From: Corynebacterium minutissimum
Lineage (GTDB): Bacteria; Actinomycetota; Actinomycetes; Mycobacteriales; Mycobacteriaceae
Length of the DNA: 42,378 bases
Direction: 5' to 3'
Assembly (NCBI RefSeq): GCF_000988205.1
Contig: NZ_LAYQ01000028.1
Coordinates: forward strand, 1 to 42,378
Part shown: piece after piece, positions 24,426 to 33,245 of the stretch
Numbering within the stretch: the first letter of the stretch is position 1
How the letters are laid out: the number at the start of each line of letters is the position of its first letter
The notes under the pieces: generated by a model
What the model saw: the letters and a program-made list of their open reading frames with translations, nothing else
What the model was told of the DNA's origin: nothing
The model's database searches: none
Position numbers and translations under genes: made by a program

Positions 24426-24439
24426 CCTATGGCTAATCC
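24419..24439. terminator. Hairpin over the thioesterase stop codon
   Basis: GGATTAGCC-TAT-GGCTAATCC is a perfect 9-bp stem with a 3-nt loop that includes the stop codon TAG (24423-24425). It lies between two convergent genes; there is no T tract, so intrinsic termination is only a possibility. Confidence 0.45.
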
Positions 24440-24451
24440 AGCACCACGCAG

Positions 24452-25411
24452 CTAGTTCAGCGGCTCAACTCGACACGCCACGTGGAGGGTGCTCGGATCC
24501 TTGGCTTTGCGCAACGTGACGTCGCGCGCTCCGACCTCAGTGTTTGTGGCGACGCTCGCTCCGGCTTCAGTGTTTGTGGCGACACTCGGAGCCACAAACA
24601 CGCCCGTCGTTGCCGGAAGAATAACCGGCTTGTAGAAGTCCGCGCTGATGCGCACAGCACCGGGGAGGGTGCCGTCGAGCACCGACAGCATGCGAGCGTG
24701 CGTGTACATGCCGTGCGCGATGGGTGCGGGGAAACCGAAGAGCTTGGCGCCCACGGTGGAGACGTGGATGGGGTTCTTATCGCCGGATGCCGCGGCATAG
24801 ACGCGGGTGCTCTCGGGGCTAAAGCGCAGCGTCGCCGTGGGGGTTCCTACCTCATCGCCCGGAAAATCGAGGAAGCGCTCGGCTTCAGGGCGCGTTCGCA
24901 CCTGCCGCGGGGTGTCCTTGGTGAATTTCGCGCTCTGGCCTAGGAAAACCGAAGTCTGGCGCCAGATCTCCTCACCACCCACGCTGTACGTGGTCACCAT
25001 ATCGATAACCAGCCCCTTGCGGTGCGGGCGGAGGTTTTCCGCGTGCACGGAGATGTCGCAACTTTCGTCGACGCGTAGCGGGCGGGTCTGCTCGATGCGG
25101 TTCGACAGGTGCACCACGCCGACTGCGGGAAAAGGAAAGTCCTGTGCCGCCATCACCTTGATTGCGAGTGGGAAGGCCAGCGCATACAAGTAAGTAGCGG
25201 GCAACTCATTGCCCAGACGCAGTCCCGTGGCTTGGCAGTAGCGGGCCAGGTGCGCGGTATCGACGCGCACTCCCTCGACGCGGTAGGCGGTCTGCGGGTC
25301 GTCGACCTTGCGCTTGCCGGCCCCCAGCCCGGGGATGGGCACCGCGCCTACCATGAGTGAGCGGTAAAGGGCGGGAAGGTCAGGAATCTCGTTGAGTGTG
25401 GTGACGTTCAT
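24452..25411 (-). CDS. htdX: MaoC-like (R)-hydratase/dehydratase, HtdX type
   Basis: A 319-aa double hotdog protein. The hydratase-2 motif is in the C-terminal half: STRVYAAASGDKNPIHVS, then GFPAPIAHGMYTHARML, with catalytic Asp and His. It dehydrates or hydrates 3-hydroxyacyl/enoyl thioesters. The neighbours match M. tuberculosis Rv0241c-Rv0244c (HtdX, FabG4, FadA2, FadE5), which guides the name. Its ATG directly follows the fabG4 stop (TAAATG), so translation is coupled. Odd feature: near the C terminus the peptide SVATNTEAGA is duplicated by a 30-bp tandem repeat. Confidence 0.83.
   Translation of the reverse strand: MNVTTLNEIPDLPALYRSLMVGAVPIPGLGAGKRKVDDPQTAYRVEGVRVDTAHLARYCQATGLRLGNELPATYLYALAFPLAIKVMAAQDFPFPAVGVVHLSNRIEQTRPLRVDESCDISVHAENLRPHRKGLVIDMVTTYSVGGEEIWRQTSVFLGQSAKFTKDTPRQVRTRPEAERFLDFPGDEVGTPTATLRFSPESTRVYAAASGDKNPIHVSTVGAKLFGFPAPIAHGMYTHARMLSVLDGTLPGAVRISADFYKPVILPATTGVFVAPSVATNTEAGASVATNTEVGARDVTLRKAKDPSTLHVACRVEPLN
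24527..24601 (-). repeat. 30-bp tandem duplication plus inverted copy inside htdX
   Basis: Units 24527-24556 and 24557-24586 agree at 27 of 30 bases. Both contain GTGTTTGTGGC (24540-24550 and 24570-24580), and an inverted copy GCCACAAACAC is at 24591-24601, forming an 11-bp stem with a 10-nt loop with the second unit. The reading frame is kept. Confidence 0.8.
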
Positions 25412-26752
25412 TTATGCTCCCATGAGGTTCTGGCCGCACACGCGGACGGTGTTGCCACTCACCGCGGCGGAGGCCGAGGCAGCGAAGAAGGCGACGGTCT
25501 CCGCGACGTCGACAGGCAAACCACCTTGCTGCAGTGAGTTCAGGCGGCGGCCGATTTCGCGCGGCCCAGTGGGCATCGCCGCAGTCATGGCGGTTTCGAT
25601 GAATCCGGGGGCAACAGCGTTGATGGTGGAGCCATTCTCCGCCAAGACGGAGCGCAAGGAATCAACGAGCCCGATGATTCCTGCCTTCGTCGTGGCGTAG
25701 TTGGTCTGGCCGCGGTTGCCGGAAATGCCGGCCATGGAGGACACACCAACCACGGCCGCCCCCGGCGCGAGGGCTCCGGATTCGAGGAGGTTTTCGGTAA
25801 TGCGTACCGGTGCCAGCAGGTTAACAGCAAGGACAGCGTCCCACTGCCCCTCGTTCATGTTGGCCAGCAGCTTGTCGCGGGTGATTCCAGCGTTGTGGAC
25901 GATGACGTCGAGGGCCCGTCCGTGGCGTTCCTGCGCGTGCTGGGCAATCTTGTCCGCGGCCTGGGGGTCAGTGACGTCGAGAGGCAGCGCGGTGCCTTTG
26001 ACCTTGTTCGCGGTCTTCGCCAGGTGTTCGCTAGCTTGCGGGACGTCGATGCAGATGACGCTGGCACCGTCGCGGGCCAGCACCTCGGCGATGGTAGCGC
26101 CAATACCGCGAGCAGCACCGGTGACCACCGCGAGGCGCCCTTCGAGCGGCTTCTCCCACTTCGGCGACTCACCGCCGCGTGCGGGGGAACCCTCACTCTG
26201 CGCGCCCACGCGGACCACCTGGCCATCCACGAAGGCCGACTTCCCGGAGAGGAAGAAGCGGAGGGTGGACTCCACCTCCGCGGTGGCCGCAGGATCTACC
26301 CACACCAGGTTCACAGTGCCACCCTTGCGCATCTCCTTGGCCAAGGAGCGCGTAAAGCCTTCGAGTGCGCGCGCGGTAATGCGGGCGTCGATGGTATCTG
26401 CAGCCTCCGGGGCGGTGCCGACAACCACGAGGCGCGCGCACGGCAGAAGGTTGCGCATCTGCGGGTTGAAGAAGTCATACAGCTCGCGCAACTGCTCCGG
26501 AGTCTCTAGGCCGGTGGCGTCGAAGACGAGGGCAGCGCGCTTCGCCTCTGCCGAAAAGTTGATGACCTGGTAGTCCACGGCTAGCTGGGAGCGCAGGAAG
26601 TCTGCGATGCGTCCCTGACCGCCGATGACGATAGGACCATCGAGCGCCGGTTCCCCAGCCTTGTGACGGCGCAGGGGGTGGCCTTGGGGTACTCCTGCTT
26701 TGGCGGCGAGCGGTGAGTTGATGAGCTTCTCGGCAATGGTGACGTGCGGCAT
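25412..26752 (-). CDS. fabG4: 3-ketoacyl reductase, FabG4-type high-molecular-weight SDR
   Basis: A 446-aa short-chain dehydrogenase with a degenerate N-terminal Rossmann domain (about 1-185) and an active C-terminal domain. The latter shows the cofactor motif [23 protein letters not shown] in VIHVHNAG-type context, and the catalytic Ser/Tyr/Lys in VSSMAGISG and TNYATTKAG. It reduces 3-oxoacyl thioesters; mycobacterial FabG4 prefers NADH and CoA esters. The start is ATG 26752 ([15 protein letters not shown]) by homology; ATG 26764 lies 4 codons earlier. It heads the fabG4-htdX operon, divergent from the thiolase gene. Confidence 0.86.
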   Translation of the reverse strand: MPHVTIAEKLINSPLAAKAGVPQGHPLRRHKAGEPALDGPIVIGGQGRIADFLRSQLAVDYQVINFSAEAKRAALVFDATGLETPEQLRELYDFFNPQMRNLLPCARLVVVGTAPEAADTIDARITARALEGFTRSLAKEMRKGGTVNLVWVDPAATAEVESTLRFFLSGKSAFVDGQVVRVGAQSEGSPARGGESPKWEKPLEGRLAVVTGAARGIGATIAEVLARDGASVICIDVPQASEHLAKTANKVKGTALPLDVTDPQAADKIAQHAQERHGRALDVIVHNAGITRDKLLANMNEGQWDAVLAVNLLAPVRITENLLESGALAPGAAVVGVSSMAGISGNRGQTNYATTKAGIIGLVDSLRSVLAENGSTINAVAPGFIETAMTAAMPTGPREIGRRLNSLQQGGLPVDVAETVAFFAASASAAVSGNTVRVCGQNLMGA

Positions 26753-26780
26753 AAGGTGACGCATTCCTTTCTGGGATCTT

Positions 26781-26857
26781 CGCAACCTTGCGAGCATTAT
26801 TTTGCTAGTTGCAAGGCCCGTTAATTGAGTGATAGAACTAACAATATCACCTTAGTT
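26781..26857. promoter_or_regulatory. Divergent control region of the fatty-acid cluster with inverted repeats
   Basis: In the ~185 bp between fabG4 and the thiolase gene, two inverted repeats of the same geometry interlock: GTGATA-N10-TATCAC (26829-26850) and AACTAA-N10-TTAGTT (26836-26857), with centres 7 bp apart. A smaller CGCAA-CC-TTGCG is at 26781-26792. The geometry suits overlapping dimers of a TetR- or GntR-type repressor, but no regulator gene is adjacent and the protein is unknown. Confidence 0.55.
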
Positions 26858-26937
26858 GTGATGCGAAACGCTCGGTGGGATTTCCACCCCCTCCCACTGG
26901 GGCGATTCGCACCAGACCACTCGCGAAGGAGTTTTTG

Positions 26938-28236
26938 ATGACCAACCCCCCGCACCGCGTAGCCATCCTGGGTGGCAACCGCATTCCCTTTGCTCGCTCC
27001 AATAAGCAGTACGCTCACGCGTCCAACCAAGATATGCTCACCAGTGCGCTCGACGGCCTCGTGGCGCGCTACGGGCTTCACGACGAACGCCTCGGACTCG
27101 TCGCCGCCGGTGCCGTGCTCAAGCACTCCCGCGATTTCAACCTCACCCGCGAGTCGGTCCTCGGTTCCGCGCTCGACTCGACCACTCCAGCACTCGACAT
27201 GCAGCAGGCTTGCTGCACCTCCCTGGCGGCAGCTATCCACGTCGGTGATGCCATTGCCAAGGGCCGAATCTCCGCCGGCATCGCAGGAGGCACGGACACC
27301 ACCTCGGATGCCCCACTGGCCGTCAATGACACCCTGCGCCGCACGCTGCTCAACCTCACCCGCGCCAAGACCGCCGCTCAGCGCGCCCAGCTCATCGGCT
27401 CCATCCGCCCCTCGCAGTTAGCCCCGGAGCAGCCGCAGAACGGCGAGCCGCGCACTGGGTTGTCCATGGGGGATCACGCCGCTATCACCGCCCGCGAGAT
27501 GAACGTGAGCCGCGAAGCCCAGGACGCGCTGGCGCTCGCCTCCCACCAGAACCTCCATAAGGCCTGGGAAGAGGGCTTCTTCGATGACCTCACCACCGGA
27601 TTCCTCGGCGTCAACCGCGATACCAACCTGCGCCCGGATTCCTCCATGGAGGCCCTGGCCAAGCTCAAGCCGGTCTTCGGCAAGCGCGATGCCGAACAGC
27701 ACGGCACGCAGGCCACCATGACCGCAGGCAATTCCACACCGCTGACCGACGGCGCCTCCGTCGCCCTGCTTAGTTCCGAAGAATGGGCAGCCGAGCACAA
27801 TATCGAGCCCCGCGCCTTCCTCGTGGACTCGGAGACCGCGGCGGTCGACTTTGTCCACGGCCCCGACGGGCTTCTCATGGCCCCCACATACGCGGTCCCG
27901 CGCCTGCTGGAGCGCAACAACCTGTCGCTACAGGACTTCGACTTTTACGAAGTCCACGAGGCCTTCGCCTCCCAGGTACTCGCCACCCTGTCCGCATGGG
28001 AGGACGAGACCTACTGCCGCGAGCGCCTCGGCCTGCAGTCTGCGCTGGGCCCCATCGACCGCGCCAAGCTCAACGTCAAGGGCTCCTCCCTTGCCGCTGG
28101 GCACCCCTTCGCCGCCACCGGCAGCCGCATCCTCGCCACCACCGCCAAGATTCTCGAAGAAAACGGTGGCGGGCGCGCCCTCGTCTCCATCTGTGCGGCC
28201 GGTGGACAGGGTGTTGCAGCCATCGTCGAGCGTTAA
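26938..28236 (+). CDS. fadA2: Acetyl-CoA acyltransferase (thiolase), FadA2 type
   Basis: A 432-aa thiolase that cleaves 3-ketoacyl-CoA with CoA. The nucleophile is one of Cys92/Cys93 in MQQACCTSLAAAI; the other catalytic residues are in YEVHEAFASQVLATL, AAGHPFAATGSRI and LVSICAAGGQGVAAI. ATG 26938 follows GAAGGAG. The following oxidase starts 31 bp later, so the two form an operon for beta-oxidation. The frame is open back to 26875 without homology, so the later start is right. Confidence 0.92.
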   Translation: MTNPPHRVAILGGNRIPFARSNKQYAHASNQDMLTSALDGLVARYGLHDERLGLVAAGAVLKHSRDFNLTRESVLGSALDSTTPALDMQQACCTSLAAAIHVGDAIAKGRISAGIAGGTDTTSDAPLAVNDTLRRTLLNLTRAKTAAQRAQLIGSIRPSQLAPEQPQNGEPRTGLSMGDHAAITAREMNVSREAQDALALASHQNLHKAWEEGFFDDLTTGFLGVNRDTNLRPDSSMEALAKLKPVFGKRDAEQHGTQATMTAGNSTPLTDGASVALLSSEEWAAEHNIEPRAFLVDSETAAVDFVHGPDGLLMAPTYAVPRLLERNNLSLQDFDFYEVHEAFASQVLATLSAWEDETYCRERLGLQSALGPIDRAKLNVKGSSLAAGHPFAATGSRILATTAKILEENGGGRALVSICAAGGQGVAAIVER

Positions 28237-28267
28237 GAAACTTCCCTCCCCAGAAAGGAACCCCACC

Positions 28268-30352
28268 ATGGCACTCACCAAGTCCTCCTCGGACACGAAA
28301 CCCGTCTCACCAGAACTCAACAATCAAGCCACGACCGACGCCCCCAAGGCCGAGGCCCGCAGCCCGCACCGCCTGCCCACCACCCCGAAGCCTTCCGTGG
28401 CCACCGAACTGGCTGCGCTTCTCGACGGCCCCCACGCCGCCTTCCGTCAGGAGCTGCGCACCTTCCTCAACGACCCTTCGCTCTTCCCGAAGCCGGACCT
28501 GCCGATGGCGGAGCAGCGCCAGCACACCTTTGACAACCTCTCCAAGGTCCGCGACTTCGGCGGTTTCAACCACGGCCTGCGCCGCGCCAACGGCGGTTCC
28601 GGTAAGCCGAACCTGTCCACCTTCACCCTGGAGGGCCTAGCCTGGGTTGATGGTTCACTGGCTATTAAGTCCGGCGTGCAGTGGGGCCTGTGGGGCGGCG
28701 CCCTAGATCAGCTCGGCACCGAACGCCACCTCGAGTGGGTCAAGAAAGCCGCCAGCCTGGAGCTGCCAGGCTGCTTCGCTATGACCGAGCGCGGCCACGG
28801 CTCCGACGTGCAGTCCCTGGAAACCACCGCAACCTTCGACCCGGAGACCAACGAGTTCGTCATCAACACCCCCTCCGATTCCGCGGTGAAGAACTACATC
28901 GGCAACGCCGCCAAGGACGGCCGTGCGGCCGTCGTCTTCACCCAGCTCATTACCCCGGACAGCGATGGCCGCTCCCACGGCGTCCACGCCATCATCGTCC
29001 CTATCCGCGATGAAGAAGGCAACGAGCTACCAGGCGTCACCCTGGGCGATCATGGCCACAAGGGTGGTTTGGTGGGCGTCGACAATGGCACCCTGCGCTT
29101 CGACAACGTCCGCGTGCCGCGCGAGAACCTCCTCAACCGCTTCGCCGATGTGGACGAAAATGGCAGGTACACCTCCCCCATCGAGTCCAAGAATGCCCGC
29201 TTCTTCACCATGCTGGGCACGCTTATCCGCGGTCGCATCGGCGTCTCCGGTGCGGCGGGCGCGGCCACCGAGGCCTCCCTGGACATCGCCATCCGCTACG
29301 CCAACCGCCGCCGCCAGTTTGAGGGCGCGACCGGCGCTGAGAAGCGCCTCATCGAGCACCGCCAGCACCGCCGCCGTCTGCTCATCCCGTTGGCCCGCAC
29401 CTATGCGCTGCACCTGCTCTACAACCAGATTCTGGAACGCTACCAGGAGCAAAACGATCAGCATGAGGCCGGAACGTGGTCGGTGACGGAACCGACCGAA
29501 GAGCAGAAGTTCGCCTCCCGCGAGATGGAATCCCTGGCTGCGGCCATCAAAACTGCGCAGACCCAGCACGCCACCCGCACCATCCAGGAATGCCGCGAAG
29601 CTTGTGGCGGCGCTGGCTACATGTCGGAGAACCGCCTGACTACCTACCGTGCCGACTCCGATGTCTTCGCCACCTTCGAGGGCGATAACACCGTGCTCAT
29701 CCAGATGGTGGGCAAGAACCTGCTCACCGCCTATGGCCGCGCGATGAATGACATGAGCCCGTGGGACACCGTGAAATACGCGGCCTCCACCGCCACCGAC
29801 GTGGTTCGTCGCCGCTACGGCTTCACCACCCGCCTGCAAAGCCTGGTGGACCGCGTGAACCCCTCCGAAGCTTCGCTTTTCGACGCCACCTACCAGGCCA
29901 AGCTGATCGACGACCGTGCCCAGTCCATCCTCTTCTCCCTCGTGCGCCGCATCCAGCCGGCCCGCAAGGCCGATAAGGTGCAAGCAGCCGCCATCGTGGA
30001 CCAGTGCCAGGATCACCTCATCGCCGCCGGGTGGGCCCGCGTGGATACCTTGTTGGTCCAGGCCATGATTGAGGCCGAGGAGCGCCTTGAGGAAGGTTCA
30101 TTGGCACGCCAGGTCTTTGAGCAGCTGCGCCACCTCTTCGTCTTCGACACCTTGGTCCAGCACGCGGGCTGGTACCAGGAACACAACCTGATCCCGGCAG
30201 GCCGCATCAAGGCCGCCCGCGCCGCCATCAATGACCTCGTTGATTCGCTGGCGCCCTGGTCCGTCGTGCTCGTGGATGCCTTCGGCGTTCCACCTGAGGT
30301 ACACAACATCCCGATGCTCACCGAGGCTGGAGTGGATCCGCTCCACGTCTAG
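28268..30352 (+). CDS. Acyl-CoA oxidase / dehydrogenase
   Basis: A 694-aa flavoprotein. Its length and C-terminal extension fit acyl-CoA oxidases rather than ~400-aa dehydrogenases or ~610-aa FadE5. Blocks: GCFAMTERGHGSDVQSLETT (FAD and substrate binding), GDHGHKGGLVGVDNGTLRFD, ECREACGGAGYMSENRL and TFEGDNTVLIQMVGKNLL, where the Glu of FEGDN is the expected catalytic base as in ACOX. It would oxidise acyl-CoA to enoyl-CoA, passing electrons to O2 and giving H2O2 if a true oxidase. ATG 28268 follows AAAGGA. It shares the operon with the thiolase; a strong terminator follows. Confidence 0.85.
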   Translation: MALTKSSSDTKPVSPELNNQATTDAPKAEARSPHRLPTTPKPSVATELAALLDGPHAAFRQELRTFLNDPSLFPKPDLPMAEQRQHTFDNLSKVRDFGGFNHGLRRANGGSGKPNLSTFTLEGLAWVDGSLAIKSGVQWGLWGGALDQLGTERHLEWVKKAASLELPGCFAMTERGHGSDVQSLETTATFDPETNEFVINTPSDSAVKNYIGNAAKDGRAAVVFTQLITPDSDGRSHGVHAIIVPIRDEEGNELPGVTLGDHGHKGGLVGVDNGTLRFDNVRVPRENLLNRFADVDENGRYTSPIESKNARFFTMLGTLIRGRIGVSGAAGAATEASLDIAIRYANRRRQFEGATGAEKRLIEHRQHRRRLLIPLARTYALHLLYNQILERYQEQNDQHEAGTWSVTEPTEEQKFASREMESLAAAIKTAQTQHATRTIQECREACGGAGYMSENRLTTYRADSDVFATFEGDNTVLIQMVGKNLLTAYGRAMNDMSPWDTVKYAASTATDVVRRRYGFTTRLQSLVDRVNPSEASLFDATYQAKLIDDRAQSILFSLVRRIQPARKADKVQAAAIVDQCQDHLIAAGWARVDTLLVQAMIEAEERLEEGSLARQVFEQLRHLFVFDTLVQHAGWYQEHNLIPAGRIKAARAAINDLVDSLAPWSVVLVDAFGVPPEVHNIPMLTEAGVDPLHV

Positions 30353-30365
30353 TCACTCCACGCAT

Positions 30366-30410
30366 AGGGAGGGCACTTCCGCCATCCGGCGGGGTGCTCT
30401 CCCTAGTTTT
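30366..30410 (+). terminator. Terminator after the acyl-CoA oxidase gene
   Basis: AGGGAG (from 30366) pairs with CTCCCT (30399-30404), continued by GGCAC/GTGC-like and CCGCC/GGCGG pairs to a small ATCC loop, followed by AGTTTTCT. It closes the thiolase-oxidase operon. Confidence 0.75.
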
Positions 30411-30447
30411 CTGCCAGTAGCGATAGGGACTGTTTACTCTCTGAGCT

Positions 30448-31083
30448 ATGACCACACAGCATCCGATGTTCTCCAGTTCCTTCCCACCCTCCGATGATCT
30501 CCTTGAGCCAAGCCCGCTTCGCAATGACATCGCATTGCGCCTCTGCCACGGCGAATCTCGCCAGGACATCCACAACGACTACATTGAAGTCCTCGATGAC
30601 CCCTCCGAATGGGAGGCCAGCTACGAGGAACCTTATCCAGAGGATTTTGACACCATCATCGACGAAGTTGCCGCAGAATACGGCCGGTTGGTCACAGAAA
30701 AGTCGGAGGATGTTAAGCGCCTCGAAGCCCTGCGCGAGGAGCTTGCTCAGCGCGATATCTCCTTCACGTTCAACGAGGCCTGGGATCTCTCAGACGGCGT
30801 CTGGGTAGGCTCCAAGCTCGCTGAGAAGGAAGGCCGCAGCGGCTATGCCTACTGCCACCGACAGGACATCAGCCGAGTTATTTACGACGGCGAGCTGTAC
30901 TTCGGTTTCTCCGCGATGGAGGAAAACGAAGAAGCAACCATCAAGGTCGGCGAGCAACTCGTCGAGGCCCTGCGCGCCGTGGGCTTTGATCCCGAGTGGA
31001 ATGGCTCGACGACAGCGCGCGTTCTGTGCCAGGACGTCGCTCTCGAATTCCCCCTCGCCGAAGATCTCACCGATGCCGAGTAA
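30448..31083 (+). CDS. Conserved acidic protein, DUF6891-like
   Basis: A 211-aa cytoplasmic protein without signal or membrane segments. It is acidic, and its second half (RLEALREELAQRDISFTFNE, then GYAYCHRQDISRVIYDGELY and GEQLVEALRAVGFDPEWNGS) resembles the DUF6891 pattern of a short helical region plus an alpha/beta domain ending in a TRV-type strand. No catalytic function can be named. It stands alone between a terminator and the convergent hemolysin III gene. The family assignment is from memory and moderate. Confidence 0.55.
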   Translation: MTTQHPMFSSSFPPSDDLLEPSPLRNDIALRLCHGESRQDIHNDYIEVLDDPSEWEASYEEPYPEDFDTIIDEVAAEYGRLVTEKSEDVKRLEALREELAQRDISFTFNEAWDLSDGVWVGSKLAEKEGRSGYAYCHRQDISRVIYDGELYFGFSAMEENEEATIKVGEQLVEALRAVGFDPEWNGSTTARVLCQDVALEFPLAEDLTDAE

Positions 31084-31096
31084 ATAGCCCCACAAC

Positions 31097-31118
31097 GCTA
31101 GCCCTGTATAGGGCTAGC
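31097..31118. terminator. Hairpin between convergent DUF6891-like and hemolysin III genes
   Basis: GCTAGCCCT-GTAT-AGGGCTAGC is a perfect 9-bp stem that overlaps the stop codon of the hemolysin III gene. There is no T tract, so it may act as an RNA end-stabiliser rather than a classical terminator. Confidence 0.5.
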
Positions 31119-31875
31119 CCGCCACAACCATCCAGATGGCTACCATGTGCACCACCGCCGCGGCGATCGTCGCGGTGTGGAAGTGTTCGTGGTAGCCATA
31201 CCAGCGCGCATTACGCCCCGGCCACTTGAAGCCGTACATCAACGCACCCAGCGAGTACACCACCCCACCTGCGAACAGCAGCCACACTACAGCCGGCCCC
31301 GCGGACTGCCACAGGTTTGGCAGCAGCGGCAGAATGAGCCAGCCCAGGACGAGGTAGACCACCACATCCAACCACCGCGGATGATTGATCCACACCAAAT
31401 TCAAGACCACGCCCATGATGGCGCCCACCCACGCCGCAGTTAGCATCCATAGCGCCTGCGTCGGCTCCAGCACGATGGCGCACAGCGGCGTGTACGTCGC
31501 CGCGATAAACACAGAAATCGTCGCGTGGTCAGCACGCCGCCACCATTGCACCGCGCGCATCGATACCCACGGCCAGCGGTGGTACAGGGCTGAGACCGTA
31601 AAGAGCCCCACCACTCCCACGCCGTAGACCGTCACCGCGAGACCCTGCCACCACGGCAACGTCATCCACCCAAAGGTAATGAGGACGGTCGATGCGATGA
31701 GGGAAGCAATCGCGGCAAAGAAATGGCCCCAGCCGCGCGTCAGTGGACGCGGACCACGGTCCGCCATCCAATAGGTGCGCTGGATGAGCTGCTCCATCGT
31801 GCTGTGTTCGCGCATAGAGCTGTCTTCAACTGGAAACTCTTGCGGGGAGGATATGTGAGCACTGGGTGCGTTCAT
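31114..31875 (-). CDS. Hemolysin III / PAQR-family membrane protein
   Basis: A 253-aa protein with about seven transmembrane segments and the PAQR/HlyIII signatures: SALYHRWPW after TM2, RRADHATISVFI in the middle, and HEHFHTATIAAAVVHM near the end. The conserved His, Ser and Asp residues form the metal site of the family, some members of which act as membrane hydrolases or control membrane-energy balance (TrhA). The bacterial role is poorly defined. I prefer ATG 31875 (MNAPSAHIS), preceded by AAGGG at 8-nt spacing; ATG 31911 is possible. An inverted repeat TTACG-TACC-CGTAA at 31938-31951 overlaps the likely transcription start. Confidence 0.85.
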   Translation of the reverse strand: MNAPSAHISSPQEFPVEDSSMREHSTMEQLIQRTYWMADRGPRPLTRGWGHFFAAIASLIASTVLITFGWMTLPWWQGLAVTVYGVGVVGLFTVSALYHRWPWVSMRAVQWWRRADHATISVFIAATYTPLCAIVLEPTQALWMLTAAWVGAIMGVVLNLVWINHPRWLDVVVYLVLGWLILPLLPNLWQSAGPAVVWLLFAGGVVYSLGALMYGFKWPGRNARWYGYHEHFHTATIAAAVVHMVAIWMVVAG

Positions 31876-32043
31876 AGTGAGGGCCCTTGCCTTGTCTGAA
31901 ATGAGGGTCATGCGAATAACGCATTCACCCTCAAAACTTACGTACCCGTAACTATACGGCGGGGCGCTGCAGCGGACAAGGGCTAAGCGAAAGTTACCGC
32001 CAGGTTTTCTGCCGCTATGTGCAGTTCGAAGGCGCCGACAAAG

Positions 32044-32049
32044 TAAACT
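32044..32049 (+). promoter_or_regulatory. -10 box of a leaderless mycolyltransferase gene
   Basis: TAAACT at 32044-32049 fits the corynebacterial -10 and lies 9 nt before GTG 32059, so the transcript would start near or at the start codon. There is no Shine-Dalgarno sequence, and no clear -35. Confidence 0.45.
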
Positions 32050-32058
32050 TCACTATTT

Positions 32059-33096
32059 GTGTTTTCCTATGTCTCAGTTCCTCGCCGCACCGCGACGTTG
32101 CTCGCGGCCGTCATGGTGGCGCTGGGGGCGGCGTCGGCAGGCGTCGGCTCCGCTTCCGCTCAGTCCAGCACGATCGGCGAGGTTTCCTCGCGCGTGACCA
32201 ACCCGCAGCCCTGGCTGGGCGACGAGCCTTTCATCACCTCACAGCGCCACATGGGCGGCAACCACTGGGTGGTGGACGTGTGGTCCCCGGCCAACCGTGC
32301 GGTGATTTCCAATAACGTCCTGCTCCCCGAGGGCGATAAGCCGCGCCCCTCCTTCTACCTGCTGCCCGGCGTGGAGGGCGGCCAGGCGGGCATGAACTGG
32401 ATGACGCACACCGATATTCGCCAATGGGCCGTGGGCAAGAACGTCAACGTGGTGATGCCACTCGGCGGCGCCTATTCTCTCTACACCGATTGGGATAACG
32501 AGGATCCCATCTTGGGCGTCAACAAGTGGAACACCTACATGACCACTGAGTTGCCCCCGCTGATCGACGCCGAATTCCACGGCACCGGCCGCGATGCCAT
32601 TGGTGGTGTTTCCTCCACCGGCGGTGCTGCACTCGACATCGCCGGCCACGCCCCACAGCGCTACAAGGCCGCGGCCTCCTACTCCGGCTGCCCGGTGCGC
32701 TCCGGCGCGATTGGCTTCCCCACTTCCACCGCGATGATGGCCTACGGCGGCGGCTCCTCCTTCAACGCGTGGGGCCTGCCGGGCTCCCCGCAGTGGTTCG
32801 ACCACGACCCCAACGCTAATCCCGGCCGCCTTCGCGACGTCGAGGTCTTCGTGGGCTCGGCCTCCGGCACCCCGGGCCCCATCGATGGCACGAACAAGCC
32901 CAGCCAGTGGCTCGGGCCCCGCGCGATAGAGATGGTGGCCAACCACTGCTCGGAGGAATTCACCCGCAACGCCCGCAACGCCGGGGTGCGCGTGAACCGT
33001 TACTTCAGCCCCCAAGGCTCGCACACCTTCGGCCTCTTCTCTCACCAGATGAAGCTGAGCTGGGACCAGACCATCGCCCGCACCATCGGTGCTTAA
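32059..33096 (+). CDS. Secreted corynomycolyltransferase (antigen 85 / Cmt family)
   Basis: A 345-aa exported alpha/beta-hydrolase that transfers corynomycolic acids between trehalose esters and the cell-wall arabinogalactan or to make trehalose dicorynomycolate. It has a signal peptide (RRTATLLAAVMVALGAASA, cleavage likely after SASA at residue 34). The nucleophile is Ser185 in GGVSSTGGAALDIA and the catalytic His is in SPQGSHTFGLF; two Cys (YSGCPV and ANHCSEE) may pair. GTG 32059 is the only in-frame start that keeps the signal peptide. An out-of-frame ATG lies at 32069, so a small error in this region cannot be excluded. It ends ~110 bp before the promoter of the Abi islet. Confidence 0.88.
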   Translation: MFSYVSVPRRTATLLAAVMVALGAASAGVGSASAQSSTIGEVSSRVTNPQPWLGDEPFITSQRHMGGNHWVVDVWSPANRAVISNNVLLPEGDKPRPSFYLLPGVEGGQAGMNWMTHTDIRQWAVGKNVNVVMPLGGAYSLYTDWDNEDPILGVNKWNTYMTTELPPLIDAEFHGTGRDAIGGVSSTGGAALDIAGHAPQRYKAAASYSGCPVRSGAIGFPTSTAMMAYGGGSSFNAWGLPGSPQWFDHDPNANPGRLRDVEVFVGSASGTPGPIDGTNKPSQWLGPRAIEMVANHCSEEFTRNARNAGVRVNRYFSPQGSHTFGLFSHQMKLSWDQTIARTIGA

Positions 33097-33209
33097 GTAA
33101 TAACAGGTTGCCGCCTCACTTCGGGCGATGTCCCCGATGCACCCTAATTTCACAGAGCCTCGGATGAACAACTAGACCTTCAACGTGCACGTCTACCTGA
33201 AAAGTGGGA

Positions 33210-33239
33210 TTGACGCATTTCAAGGTCCTGCGGTAAAAT
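33210..33239 (+). promoter_or_regulatory. Strong promoter for the Abi-associated RNA
   Basis: TTGACG (33210-33215), an 18-bp spacer and TAAAAT (33234-33239) form one of the best sigma-A promoters in the window. Transcription should start about 33246, immediately before a large hairpin and about 118 nt upstream of the abi start codon. The preceding 33097-33209 holds no gene that I can see. Confidence 0.75.
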
Positions 33240-33245
33240 GCTGGT

